A stretch of DNA of 64,000 bases from an uncultured Lachnospira sp. (GTDB taxonomy: Bacteria; Bacillota; Clostridia; Lachnospirales; Lachnospiraceae), in contig CAKRLE010000007.1 of NCBI GenBank assembly GCA_934359185.1, positions 108,190 to 172,189 of the forward strand. The letters run 5' to 3'. The number at the start of each line of letters is the position of its first letter. Position 1 is the first letter of the stretch. This document shows, piece after piece, positions 1 to 8,308 of this stretch. A program made the position numbers and the translations under genes. The notes beneath the pieces are model-generated. The model was given only the letters and a program-made list of their open reading frames with translations, had not been told where the DNA came from and did no database searches.

Positions 1-581
1 TCAGCACTAAGAAAAAAATGCGTTTTATATATCAGATTCTGCTGCGTTCGGCATCGCTGTATCAGGCGTATCTACGGGGAATTGATAAAAAAAGGGTTGA
101 GATTGAGGAGAGAGCTGGTAAAGATACAAAGGACAGCGATATAATTGACCTTCATGAGCTTGAGTCAACACTTGTATACTTTGCTACATCACTAAGGTCT
201 AACAGTATTGTGCTTGAAAGACTAAGAAGGTATAAAAGAATTGAGCAGTATCCTGAAGATATGGAACTTCTTGAGGATGCTATGGTTGAGTATCAGCAGG
301 CTATTGAGATGACGGTTATATACAGGGATATTGTCGATGGTACAAGAGAACTGTTGTCATCGGTCATGGATAATAAGCTGAATAATGTAATGAAATATCT
401 CACATCTATTACACTGGTAATGGCTATACCAACAATTATATCAGGTATATATGGAATGAATGTGGCGGAAGAGTGGATGCCTTTTGCAGAAACTCCATAT
501 GGATTTGGTATTATATGTGGAATAATAATTATTATTTGTATTGTTACGATGTGGATTCTGAAACGGAAAAGGATGTTATAA
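1..581 (+). CDS. corA: CorA family divalent cation transporter, C-terminal part
   Basis: This is the C-terminal part of a CorA-type Mg2+/Co2+ channel. The reading frame is open to the left edge, so the gene starts outside the window; the first ATG, at 18, is internal. About 190 residues are visible out of a usual 300 or so. There is a long helical segment, a first membrane helix ending in the family signature YGMN (about residue 145 counted from the ATG at 18), a short loop, a second membrane helix and a basic tail (KRKRML). That is the normal CorA pore end. The trkA-like gene begins 2 nt after the stop codon, so the two genes are probably cotranscribed. Confidence 0.93.
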   Translation, partial: STKKKMRFIYQILLRSASLYQAYLRGIDKKRVEIEERAGKDTKDSDIIDLHELESTLVYFATSLRSNSIVLERLRRYKRIEQYPEDMELLEDAMVEYQQAIEMTVIYRDIVDGTRELLSSVMDNKLNNVMKYLTSITLVMAIPTIISGIYGMNVAEEWMPFAETPYGFGIICGIIIIICIVTMWILKRKRML

Positions 582-583
582 AT

Positions 584-1240
584 ATGAAATCAGTATTGAT
601 AATTGGCATGGGTGGATTTGGACATCATCTTGTAAATAAGCTGATAGAACAGGGAAAGACACAGGTGATGGTTGTTGATAAGAAAGAAGAAGCTATAAGA
701 GACATGTTTGGAACTGTCACTAATGCGAGAATAGGTGATTGTACCAAGACAGATGTGTTAAAGGCTCTTAAGATAGATACATATGATGAGGTTATTGTGT
801 GTATTGAGAAAGATTTCCAGAACAGCCTGGAGGTGACAAGCCTTGTTAAAGAAGCGGGAGCTGGATATGTGACAAGTGTTGCCAGCCGCGATATACATGC
901 TAAGTTTCTTATGAAAAATGGCGCTGATGAGGTTGTATATCCTGACAGAGACCTTGCGGAAAAAGTTGCAGTCAAAGTGAGCGCAGATAATGTATATGAT
1001 TATATAGCACTGACAGATGAATATTCTATATATGAGGTTTCAGTTCCGGCTGGCTGGGAAGGCAAATCAATGAAGGAGCTGAATGTGCGTGCTGTATACA
1101 ATGTCAATGTAATTGCAGTGGTTCATGGTAATGGGGAGATAAGTGTCATGCCAGATGTGGATTATACGTTCTGTAACGGAGACCATGTGAAAGTTCTTGC
1201 TAAGAAAAGAGATATTGAAAATATTCTGGGGAATATATAA
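584..1240 (+). CDS. TrkA/KtrA family potassium uptake regulatory protein
   Basis: A 218-residue cytosolic RCK protein, the usual length for KtrA/TrkA gating subunits of K+ uptake systems. The N-terminal RCK_N domain has the nucleotide-binding Rossmann motif GMGGFG near residue 6 and an acidic strand end (VVDKK). A C-terminal RCK_C domain begins near residue 135. I chose the ATG at 584 because the protein then starts directly at the Rossmann strand; a longer frame from 473 would only add residues overlapping corA. No membrane partner (KtrB/TrkH) is seen downstream, so it must lie elsewhere or upstream of the window. Confidence 0.9.
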   Translation: MKSVLIIGMGGFGHHLVNKLIEQGKTQVMVVDKKEEAIRDMFGTVTNARIGDCTKTDVLKALKIDTYDEVIVCIEKDFQNSLEVTSLVKEAGAGYVTSVASRDIHAKFLMKNGADEVVYPDRDLAEKVAVKVSADNVYDYIALTDEYSIYEVSVPAGWEGKSMKELNVRAVYNVNVIAVVHGNGEISVMPDVDYTFCNGDHVKVLAKKRDIENILGNI

Positions 1241-1243
1241 TAA

Positions 1244-1280
1244 AAAGGCTGTATCAGGTATAATTCGTGATACAGCCTTT
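1244..1280 (+). terminator. Bidirectional intrinsic terminator
   Basis: A perfect 13-bp stem (arms 1244-1256 and 1268-1280) with an 11-nt loop, A-rich on the left and ending in TTT on the right. It lies just after the trkA-like stop codon and before the stop of the convergent small gene, so it can serve both. Confidence 0.85.
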
Positions 1281-1316
1281 AATTCATATATTGATTCAAA
1301 GTGAAACAGAAACCGC

Positions 1317-1478
1317 TTATTTGTAAATTTCCTGCCAGCGTGAAACCATCTCCAAAGCCTCCGCTTCTGAAGGAACTTTAGTTACGATGACACCATCAAG
1401 ATAAATCTCATATACCGGGAATTTCTTGACTGTATCACCATGTGATACGATTACCTTGTTTAACTTTACTCTTTCCAT
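1317..1478 (-). CDS. Small protein of unknown function, 53 residues
   Basis: An ORF with a strong ribosome binding site (GGGGAGG, about 9 nt before the ATG). The product begins MERVKLNKVIVSHGD and ends in WQEIYK. It is soluble, mixed alpha/beta in appearance, with no signal peptide, membrane segment or cysteines. I do not recognise a family. The good ribosome binding site, a terminator directly downstream and isolation from other ORFs argue that it is real. It converges on the trkA-like gene. Confidence 0.65.
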   Translation of the reverse strand: MERVKLNKVIVSHGDTVKKFPVYEIYLDGVIVTKVPSEAEALEMVSRWQEIYK

Positions 1479-1626
1479 TAATAAAAACCTCCCCATAATT
1501 GATAAAATGTAAACCCCATGATTGCTACGTCAATCAACAATATATTGTATTATATCATAATGCAGAGTAAAAATAAACACATTATATTGTAATAGTACCA
1601 AAGTACCAAAAACTTTTAAAAACGTA

Positions 1627-1655
1627 TTGCAAAAGACATGGCAATTTGTTATAAT
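1627..1655 (+). promoter_or_regulatory. Sigma-A promoter for the GGDEF gene
   Basis: TTGCAA (1627-1632), a 17-nt spacer, then TATAAT (1650-1655). It would produce a 5' leader of about 130 nt before the GGDEF gene. Confidence 0.75.
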
Positions 1656-1664
1656 AAAACCAAA

Positions 1665-1770
1665 TCAGCGCGGGACAGATGGCGGCGCACCATCACTGAA
1701 TTTTAGGCTTTTATTACAATATTAAATCATATATCTATGTCATATTATGGGTATGTGAACATAGACATAG
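1665..1770 (+). other. Candidate structured 5' leader of the GGDEF gene
   Basis: The leader has a GC-rich patch in very AT-rich surroundings, with a small hairpin (GATGG 1678-1682 with CCATC 1690-1694). It also has an inverted repeat (CTATGTC 1735-1741 with GACATAG 1764-1770) ending just before the ribosome binding site. I could not match it to a c-di-GMP riboswitch consensus or any other class. Confidence 0.3.
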
Positions 1771-1792
1771 TTATATGCAGAGGTGAATGACT

Positions 1793-3661
1793 ATGGATTA
1801 TAATAAAGACAAAGAAGACTACATTGAAGCAATAGCAGCAGGAGAAGATATAGAGCGTATGTTGGTATCATTTGATGAACGGTATAATTTATATGTTTCA
1901 AGTAGAAGGTTTTTGAGATTTTTTAATATGGATGACAAGAAAGAGGTTAATATTATTGACTATATTCATCCAGATGATGTTGAAGCTTTTAAAGCATATG
2001 TTGACGGAGGATATGAGAGCAAGTCTTCTGGAGAAATTATCCGTATCAGGAAGGATGATGGATATAATACATGTCTTATTATATTCAGCGGATATAATAA
2101 CAATGAAGAAGGCTGCATGAATATCAAGTTTGAGCTTATAGATATTGTGACAGCTGTTGATTTCTATGTAAAGTCAGTTAATGATGTGGCTAAGACGAGA
2201 CTGGTTCTTAGTTTATCAGATGAGATATTATTTACATATAACAAAAGTGATAATATATTCTGTCTGTTTAAGTATGATGAATTAAGACGTGTTGATATAT
2301 ATATAGGGGATCTTGACGAGTGGAAAAAGAAAGTTATCGGAGGAAATATGGTTGCAGGTGAAGATGCTGCCATGTTTGATACATTTATTCTTGATCTTAA
2401 GAGTTATCTTGCTGATTTCACAGTGAAGTTTACAAGTTCTATATTTACAGACGGCAAGACAACAGATACAAGAGTTTTGATAGGGGCTCTCTTCACAGAT
2501 AATAGTGGCAACAAGAATATTGTCGGAAGAGTTATCAAGGACAGCAAGGGCAGTTCAATTGTTTTAGATGAGATTGCCGGTGAGTTAAGAATTGATTCTC
2601 TTACAGACGTATATAATAAGCGTACAATCACTGAATATGCAAAGAAGAAGCTTGTTGAGGAGAAGGATAACAAGGTTATAATTGCTATATTAGACCTTGA
2701 TCATTTCAAGTCAGTCAATGATTCGTTCGGACACATGATAGGCGACAAGGTTATCGCAAGGGCTGGAAGAAGATTAAAAGAAATTGTTGGCAATGATGGT
2801 GTTGTGGGAAGAATCGGTGGCGATGAGTTCATGATTGTATTTACAGGACTCAATGATGACCTTGCATTAAGAGCTATGCTTCGTGCAATCAGAACACAGA
2901 TTAAGTGGGAGTTTGCTGAAGATTTTGAGGGACTTTCCATAACATGTTCTATAGGTGCATCTATATATCCTACTAATGGAACGGATTATGATGATTTGTT
3001 TAACAAGGCTGACTGCTGTCTGTATATTGCCAAAGAAAAGGGAAGAGACAGATATGTATTTTTCAGGGATGAGCTTCACAGGGCTGAGTATGAGGCGACT
3101 CTTAACGGAAGTGAGATGAAAGCCTTTAACAGTAATAGGGAAGTCAGGGAACTGCAGTATGTCAGCAAATTTATGCAGATGGCGCTGAATGACCCACAGG
3201 GTGCTGTTAAGGATGCGCTTATGCATCTTGTTAATAATTTTGGTATTGACAATGTTTCTATATATTATGGAGATAAATATAAAAAGATATTCTCATATGG
3301 TATTGAAATCGAAGGCATGAACGATGGCAGATTCATAGGCTGGAAAGAATATAGCAGGCTTATGGCTGAAAATGCCAATTGTGTTGAGATGGGATTTATA
3401 AGTCATTATCGTTCTAATTATCCTAAGCTGTGCAGGTTCTTTAAGGATTCTAAGGTGTCATCAACTATACAGTGCGCTATCCTTGATGGCGATGTTATCA
3501 GAGGGGCTGTGACATTTAATAAGAGCAGGAATGCAGAGGCTCAATGGGCTAATTATGAAGTTGACTGTGCTTCGGTATTTTCATCATATATTGGCATGCT
3601 GTGTAAAGGCGGCAGGCAGCAGATTTTAGAAAATGCAGAATATAATCAGATTTTAAAATAG
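1793..3661 (+). CDS. GGDEF domain protein (probable diguanylate cyclase)
   Basis: A 622-residue cytosolic protein. The N-terminal part (about residues 1-110) looks PAS-like (IHPDDVEAF), followed by an unassigned region. The GGDEF domain runs from DSLTDVYNKRT near residue 267 to about 430, with an intact active site RIGGDEF near 341. The last ~180 residues may be GAF-like. An RxxD inhibitory site is not present at its usual place five residues before GGDEF, so product inhibition may be absent. The ATG at 1793 is preferred over the one at 1787 because it is 9 nt, not 3 nt, from GAGG. No EAL domain is present. It is likely to make cyclic di-GMP in response to an unknown signal. Confidence 0.87.
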   Translation: MDYNKDKEDYIEAIAAGEDIERMLVSFDERYNLYVSSRRFLRFFNMDDKKEVNIIDYIHPDDVEAFKAYVDGGYESKSSGEIIRIRKDDGYNTCLIIFSGYNNNEEGCMNIKFELIDIVTAVDFYVKSVNDVAKTRLVLSLSDEILFTYNKSDNIFCLFKYDELRRVDIYIGDLDEWKKKVIGGNMVAGEDAAMFDTFILDLKSYLADFTVKFTSSIFTDGKTTDTRVLIGALFTDNSGNKNIVGRVIKDSKGSSIVLDEIAGELRIDSLTDVYNKRTITEYAKKKLVEEKDNKVIIAILDLDHFKSVNDSFGHMIGDKVIARAGRRLKEIVGNDGVVGRIGGDEFMIVFTGLNDDLALRAMLRAIRTQIKWEFAEDFEGLSITCSIGASIYPTNGTDYDDLFNKADCCLYIAKEKGRDRYVFFRDELHRAEYEATLNGSEMKAFNSNREVRELQYVSKFMQMALNDPQGAVKDALMHLVNNFGIDNVSIYYGDKYKKIFSYGIEIEGMNDGRFIGWKEYSRLMAENANCVEMGFISHYRSNYPKLCRFFKDSKVSSTIQCAILDGDVIRGAVTFNKSRNAEAQWANYEVDCASVFSSYIGMLCKGGRQQILENAEYNQILK

Positions 3662-3703
3662 CTTGTTAATGCGGTTTGTGGTATGTTTATATATCTTTAC
3701 GAT

Positions 3704-3749
3704 ACACAATATATAGGTTGGTGTATTGACTGACCTACCAAGATATTGT
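3704..3749 (+). promoter_or_regulatory. Paired NrdR-type boxes upstream of nrdD
   Basis: Box 1 at 3704-3717 matches 13 of 14 positions of the NrdR consensus ACACWATATATWGT. Box 2 at 3736-3749 matches 10 of 14. Their starts are 32 bp apart, about three helical turns, which is the usual arrangement. Box 1 lies upstream of the -35 and box 2 fills the spacer up to the -10, so bound NrdR would block RNA polymerase. The consensus and pair spacing are known from other bacteria; the assignment here is by eye. Confidence 0.7.
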
Positions 3750-3754
3750 ATAAT
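3726..3754 (+). promoter_or_regulatory. Sigma-A promoter for nrdD
   Basis: TTGACT (3726-3731), a 17-nt spacer and a perfect TATAAT (3749-3754). It is embedded in the paired NrdR-type boxes. Confidence 0.8.
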
Positions 3755-3755
3755 C

Positions 3756-3792
3756 GACCTTGCTGGCGGATAGTCTGACAGCAAGGTCTTTT
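3756..3792 (+). other. Hairpin at the predicted nrdD transcript start
   Basis: A perfect 9-bp stem (3756-3764 with 3780-3788), a 15-nt loop, then TTTT. It begins only about 2 nt after the -10 box, so it would be the first structure in the nrdD mRNA. It could stabilise the 5' end, act as a short attenuator, or be a terminator for the upstream GGDEF gene. Confidence 0.5.
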
Positions 3793-3832
3793 ATGTGTGT
3801 GAAGCACATTACACAGGAGGTTTCGGGGGTCT

Positions 3833-6010
3833 ATGAAGATTATTAAAAGAAGTGGAACGGAGGTTAACTTTGATATTGCCAAGATTATGGCGGCGGTAGC
3901 AAAGGCTAACAATGAGGTCGTTCATAATGAGCGTCTGTCAGAGGAACAGATTGGAGTTATAAGTAAAAATGTAGAGGATATCTGTCAGGAGATGAATCGT
4001 TCTCTTAATGTAGAGGAGATACAGGATCTTGTAGAGAATCAGATAATGAATTTCAGGGCATTTGCAGTGGCGAGAAAGTATATCACATACAGATATAAGA
4101 GAGCGCTTGTCCGTAAGTCAAACTCTACAGATGAGCAGATTCTTAGTCTGCTTGAATGCAATAATGAGGAAGTAAAGCAGGAAAATTCTAATAAGAATCC
4201 AACTGTCAACAGTGTGCAGAGAGATTACATGGCGGGTGAGGTCAGCAAAGATATTACAAAAAGATTTCTTCTTCCACAGGATATAGTAGATGCACATGAG
4301 CAGGGACTTATACATTTCCACGATGCAGATTACTTTGCACAGCATATGCACAACTGCTGTCTTGTTAATCTTGAGGATATGTTACAGAATGGAACTGTTA
4401 TCAGTGAGACAATGCTTGAGAAGCCTAAGAGCTTTTCTACAGCATGTAATATAGCGACACAGGCGATTGCACAGATTGCAAGTTCACAGTATGGTGGACA
4501 GAGCATAAGCCTCTCTCATCTCGCACCATTTGTGCAGATAAGCCGTGAGAAATTTGTGCGTAAGGTGAGAGCAGAATTTGATGCTGCCGGTATTGAATGT
4601 TCTGACGAGAAGGTTAAAGAGATTGCGGAGATGCGTGTCAGGGAAGAGATTAAGAATGGCGTACAGATGATCCAGTATCAGGTAATCACTCTTATGACGA
4701 CTAACGGACAGGCACCATTTGTAACTGTATTTATGTATCTTAATGAAGTGCCAGATGGACAGTTAAAGGATGATTTGGCGCTTGTGATTGAGGAAATGTT
4801 AAAGCAGAGAATCCAGGGTGTCAAAAATGAGCAGGGTGTATGGATAACACCAGCATTTCCTAAGCTTATATATGTACTTGAGGATGACAATATCCATGAG
4901 GGCGACAGATACTGGTATCTTACAGAGCTTGCGGCAAGATGTACTGCTAAGAGAATGGTTCCTGACTATATTTCAGAGAAGATAATGAAGCAGTTAAAGG
5001 TGGATAAGAATGGCGAGGGACAATGCTTCCCATGTATGGGATGCCGTTCATTCCTTACTGTATATAATGATGAGAATGGAAAGCCTAAGTATTACGGAAG
5101 ATTTAATCAGGGTGTTGTAACTCTTAATCTTGTCGATGTAGCATGTTCTTCTGGAAAGGACATGGATAAATTCTGGTCTATACTTGATGAGAGACTTGAA
5201 TTATGTAAGAGAGCGCTTATGTGCAGACATTATAGATTAAAGGGAACACCATCTGATGTGGCGCCAATTCTTTGGCAGAATGGAGCACTTGCAAGACTTA
5301 AAAAGGGTGAGACTATTGATAAGCTTCTTTACGGAGGATATTCAACAATATCTCTTGGCTATGCTGGATTGTGTGAGTGTACAAGATATATGAAGGGTGT
5401 GTCTCATACTCAGGAGGGCGGTACAGAATTTGCGCTCAAGGTTATGAACTACCTGACAGATACATGTAAGAGATGGGCAGCAGAGACAAACATTGATTTC
5501 AGTCTTTATGGAACACCACTTGAGTCTACAACTTACAAGTTTGCCAAGTGTTTACAGAAGAGATTTGGCAAGATTCCAGGTGTTACAGATAAGAATTATA
5601 TCACTAACAGTTATCATGTTCATGTAACTGAGAATATAAGCGCATTCGACAAGTTAAAGTTCGAGAGCCAGTTCCAGCCATTGTCACCTGGAGGTGCAAT
5701 AAGTTATGTTGAGGTTCCTGATATGATTAACAACATACCTGCTGTTCTTTCTGTTATGCAGTACATATATGATAATATCATGTATGCAGAGCTTAACACT
5801 AAGAGCGACTACTGCCAGGTATGCGGTTACACAGGTCAGATACAGATTGTGACAGATGAGGATGGAAAGCTTGTCTGGGAATGCCCTAACTGCAAGAACC
5901 GCAATCAGGATAAGATGAATGTTGCCAGAAGAACCTGTGGCTATATCGGCACACAATTCTGGAATCAGGGCAGAACCCAGGAGATTAAGGAGAGAGTGCT
6001 GCATCTGTAG
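3833..6010 (+). CDS. nrdD: Anaerobic (class III) ribonucleoside-triphosphate reductase
   Basis: A 725-residue glycyl-radical enzyme that reduces NTPs to dNTPs without oxygen. An ATP-cone regulatory domain occupies the first ~95 residues (KIIKRSGTEVNFD). The large barrel domain follows. A C-terminal zinc site (CQVCGY near 660, CPNC near 684) precedes the glycyl radical loop RTCGYIG near residue 703. Length and motifs are complete. It needs the activase NrdG, which usually lies next door; no nrdG follows here, only a repeat-rich noncoding stretch. Regulation by NrdR is suggested by the two boxes over its promoter. Confidence 0.97.
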   Translation: MKIIKRSGTEVNFDIAKIMAAVAKANNEVVHNERLSEEQIGVISKNVEDICQEMNRSLNVEEIQDLVENQIMNFRAFAVARKYITYRYKRALVRKSNSTDEQILSLLECNNEEVKQENSNKNPTVNSVQRDYMAGEVSKDITKRFLLPQDIVDAHEQGLIHFHDADYFAQHMHNCCLVNLEDMLQNGTVISETMLEKPKSFSTACNIATQAIAQIASSQYGGQSISLSHLAPFVQISREKFVRKVRAEFDAAGIECSDEKVKEIAEMRVREEIKNGVQMIQYQVITLMTTNGQAPFVTVFMYLNEVPDGQLKDDLALVIEEMLKQRIQGVKNEQGVWITPAFPKLIYVLEDDNIHEGDRYWYLTELAARCTAKRMVPDYISEKIMKQLKVDKNGEGQCFPCMGCRSFLTVYNDENGKPKYYGRFNQGVVTLNLVDVACSSGKDMDKFWSILDERLELCKRALMCRHYRLKGTPSDVAPILWQNGALARLKKGETIDKLLYGGYSTISLGYAGLCECTRYMKGVSHTQEGGTEFALKVMNYLTDTCKRWAAETNIDFSLYGTPLESTTYKFAKCLQKRFGKIPGVTDKNYITNSYHVHVTENISAFDKLKFESQFQPLSPGGAISYVEVPDMINNIPAVLSVMQYIYDNIMYAELNTKSDYCQVCGYTGQIQIVTDEDGKLVWECPNCKNRNQDKMNVARRTCGYIGTQFWNQGRTQEIKERVLHL

Positions 6011-6428
6011 GATGGGTGTTTTGGCTGAAATGGCGGTCTTTTGTTGGAGTGATGATGTTTCGGCTGAGATGGCAGCCTTTTGTTGAAGAGATGCTGTTGT
6101 TTCGGCTGAAATAATGCCAGTTTTGGCGGAATATGGGATTAATATAGAAAAAAATCCAAAATGGCCTGAAAAAATTGAATTTCAGCCTGTGTTTGGCTGA
6201 ATATAGATAAAAGTTGCGTATAGCCGCCAGATTATTGTGAAAAATTGGGGCTTTCCGCAACTTTTATTTGTTTTAAGAAAAATCAGTGACTTGAAGCAGT
6301 GATTTTTAGGCGGTTTTGGATTTTGTGAGGTGAAATGGGATGGGGAAGCCAAAAAGTCATCCTGAATATAGATTATAGTTGCGTTGTGATATACATGTGT
6401 TGTTTTTTTTCAATGCATAATATATAAT
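6011..6428 (+). repeat. Noncoding region with degenerate GGCTGAAAT-type repeats
   Basis: No credible gene lies here. Two imperfect tandem units begin at 6017 and 6056 (39 and 42 nt, about 32 of the first 38 positions shared), with a partial third at 6098. The core motif TTTYGGCTGARAT also recurs near 6190 as TTTGGCTGAATAT, and a variant occurs at 6121. A second direct repeat, GAATATAGAT followed by AGTTGCGT with a few changes, occurs near 6199 and 6364. The stretch is locally G/T-rich, unlike the neighbouring genes. It may be decayed repeats or the remains of a lost gene such as nrdG. Confidence 0.5.
6207..6268 (+). terminator. Long hairpin, possible nrdD terminator
   Basis: Perfect 12-bp arms (6207-6218 and 6257-6268) around a 38-nt loop, with A-rich and T-rich ends. 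It is about 200 nt downstream of nrdD. The loop is longer than in a standard terminator, so function is uncertain. Confidence 0.4.
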
Positions 6429-6494
6429 GTGATAAAACTGATATCAAATATGGTAAATATGAAGAATCTACTGGATGTATTATTGAGGTATAAG

Positions 6495-6764
6495 ATGGAT
6501 AAAGAAGATTTAAGATTAGTATATGATTTATTAATGGAAGGCGAAGCAGTAGCAGACAAGATTGACATACTTCTCTTCACAGGAGATGAGGGCGAGACGG
6601 CACCAACTGCCAGAGGATACAGGGATGGATTCTTTGGAAGAGTTACCAAATTATATAATATTTTATATAAGTACAGCAAATACGACACAGAGAAAACCGT
6701 TGAGATACTAAGCGATGACAAGCTTTCATTGAATGAGAAGTTTGATAAATTGTTTGCTGATTAA
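6495..6764 (+). CDS. Small hypothetical protein, 89 residues
   Basis: A predicted soluble, mostly helical protein beginning MDKEDLRLVYDLL and ending EKFDKLFAD. No membrane segment, cysteine cluster or known motif. The ATG at 6495 is chosen because GAGG (6485-6488) sits 6 nt upstream; an in-frame ATG at 6429 has no ribosome binding site. Codon use matches the neighbours. Function unknown; it ends just before the thiC promoter. Confidence 0.6.
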   Translation: MDKEDLRLVYDLLMEGEAVADKIDILLFTGDEGETAPTARGYRDGFFGRVTKLYNILYKYSKYDTEKTVEILSDDKLSLNEKFDKLFAD

Positions 6765-6779
6765 TAAATAGAGTACGTT

Positions 6780-6808
6780 TTGACTAATGTGGCAAACAGT
6801 GGTATAAT
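6780..6808 (+). promoter_or_regulatory. Sigma-A promoter for thiC
   Basis: TTGACT (6780-6785), a 17-nt spacer and TATAAT (6803-6808), just ahead of the TPP riboswitch. Confidence 0.85.
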
Positions 6809-6811
6809 ATA

Positions 6812-6899
6812 ACGGCTTGGGGAGCTGCCGGACAGGCGGCTGAGAGGGACAGATGTGCCGACCCATATAACCTGATTCGGATAATGCCGACGTAGGAAA
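6812..6899 (+). promoter_or_regulatory. TPP (thiamine pyrophosphate) riboswitch
   Basis: The conserved thi-box elements are present in order: CTTGGGGAGC, CTGAGAGGGA, CGACCC, AACCTGATTCGGATAATGCC and CGTAGGAAAG. Its 3' end runs into the thiC ribosome binding site (GGAAAGGAG). With no terminator between the aptamer and thiC, control is probably by masking translation when TPP is bound. Confidence 0.95.
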
Positions 6900-6911
6900 G
6901 GAGATATTTAT

Positions 6912-8216
6912 ATGTATACTACGCAGATGGATGCTGCCAGACAGGGTATCATCACAGAAGAGATGAAAAAAGTAGCCGATAAGGAAAGAATTGATGTTAA
7001 TGAATTAAGAGATCTTATCGCAAAGGGACAGGTTATAATACCTGCCAACAAGAATCACAAATGTCTTGAGCCTAATGGAATAGGTGAGAGATTAAGAACT
7101 AAGATTAATGTTAATCTTGGAACATCAAGAGATTGTGTTGACCTTGATATGGAGCTTGATAAGGTTAATAATGCTGTTGCCATGGGTGCAGAAGCGATTA
7201 TGGATTTAAGCTCATTTGGCGATACACAGAAGTTTAGAAGAAAGCTGACAGCCGAGTGTCCAGCAATAATAGGAACTGTTCCTATATATGATGCGGTTGT
7301 GTATTATCACAAGGCATTGAAGGATATCACAGCTAAAGAGTGGCTTGATATAGTAAGAATGCATGCTGAGGATGGTGTGGATTTCATGACTATCCATTGT
7401 GGAATTAATAAGGCAACAGCCAAGAGATTCCGCAACTCAAAGAGACTTATGAATATTGTGTCGAGAGGCGGTTCAATCATATATGCATGGATGGAGATGA
7501 CTGGTAATGAGAATCCTTTCTATGAGCATTATGATGAAGTGCTTGATATATGCAGGGAATATGATGTGACAATGAGCCTTGGTGATGCATGTCGTCCTGG
7601 ATGTATTGAGGATGCATCAGATATATCACAGATAGAAGAGCTTATCACATTAGGCGAGCTTACAAAGAGAGCATGGGATAAGGATGTACAGGTTATGATT
7701 GAGGGACCGGGACATATGCCTCTTAACCAGATTCAGGCAAATATGGAGATTCAGAAGACACTTTGTAAAGGAGCTCCTTTCTACGTATTAGGTCCTCTAG
7801 TTACAGATATAGCACCAGGATATGATCATATAACAGCAGCTATCGGTGGTGCAATTGCAGCCACATATGGTGCATCATTCCTTTGCTATGTAACACCGGC
7901 AGAGCATTTAAGACTTCCGGATCTTGATGATGTTAAAGAAGGAATTATTGCTTCAAGAATAGCGGCACATGCAGCTGATATAGCCAAGGGACTTCCAGGG
8001 GCTATGGAGTGGGATCACAAGATGGATGTTGCCAGAAAGAAGCTTGACTGGGAGGCGATGTTTGACGTTGCTATAGATCCAGAGAAGGCAAGAAGATATC
8101 GTGCTTCATCTAAGCCAGAGAAAGAAGATACATGTTCAATGTGTGGTAATTTCTGTGCAGTCAAGAATATGAATAAGATTCTTGATGGAGAGATTGTAAG
8201 CATATTTGATGAATAA
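6912..8216 (+). CDS. thiC: Phosphomethylpyrimidine synthase ThiC
   Basis: A radical SAM enzyme converting aminoimidazole ribotide (AIR) to HMP phosphate, the pyrimidine half of thiamine. At 434 residues it is the short bacterial/archaeal form. The C-terminal 4Fe-4S motif CSMCGNFC is intact near residues 408-415, and core motifs such as [10 protein letters not shown] are present. No other thiamine gene is adjacent, so thiC is a stand-alone unit under its own riboswitch. Confidence 0.97.
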   Translation: MYTTQMDAARQGIITEEMKKVADKERIDVNELRDLIAKGQVIIPANKNHKCLEPNGIGERLRTKINVNLGTSRDCVDLDMELDKVNNAVAMGAEAIMDLSSFGDTQKFRRKLTAECPAIIGTVPIYDAVVYYHKALKDITAKEWLDIVRMHAEDGVDFMTIHCGINKATAKRFRNSKRLMNIVSRGGSIIYAWMEMTGNENPFYEHYDEVLDICREYDVTMSLGDACRPGCIEDASDISQIEELITLGELTKRAWDKDVQVMIEGPGHMPLNQIQANMEIQKTLCKGAPFYVLGPLVTDIAPGYDHITAAIGGAIAATYGASFLCYVTPAEHLRLPDLDDVKEGIIASRIAAHAADIAKGLPGAMEWDHKMDVARKKLDWEAMFDVAIDPEKARRYRASSKPEKEDTCSMCGNFCAVKNMNKILDGEIVSIFDE

Positions 8217-8235
8217 AATATTTAACTGATAATAC

Positions 8236-8283
8236 AAAACCTGCACAGTCGGCTTGTAAGTAAGCTGGCTGTGCAGGTTTTGT
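8236..8283 (+). terminator. Bidirectional terminator between thiC and the PAP2 gene
   Basis: A perfect 13-bp stem (8236-8248 with 8269-8281), AAAA on the left and TTTT on the right, lying between convergent genes. Confidence 0.9.
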
Positions 8284-8308
8284 TATCTGCTGTAAAGCGT
8301 ATATATTA

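Noticed and set aside
473..583. Longer start for the TrkA-like protein
   Set aside because: It would overlap the corA end by over 100 nt and add residues unlike the family; the ATG at 584 begins at the Rossmann fold.
5985..6260. Reverse frame of 91 codons downstream of nrdD
   Set aside because: It lies in the degenerate repeat stretch, with no start signal and an odd composition.
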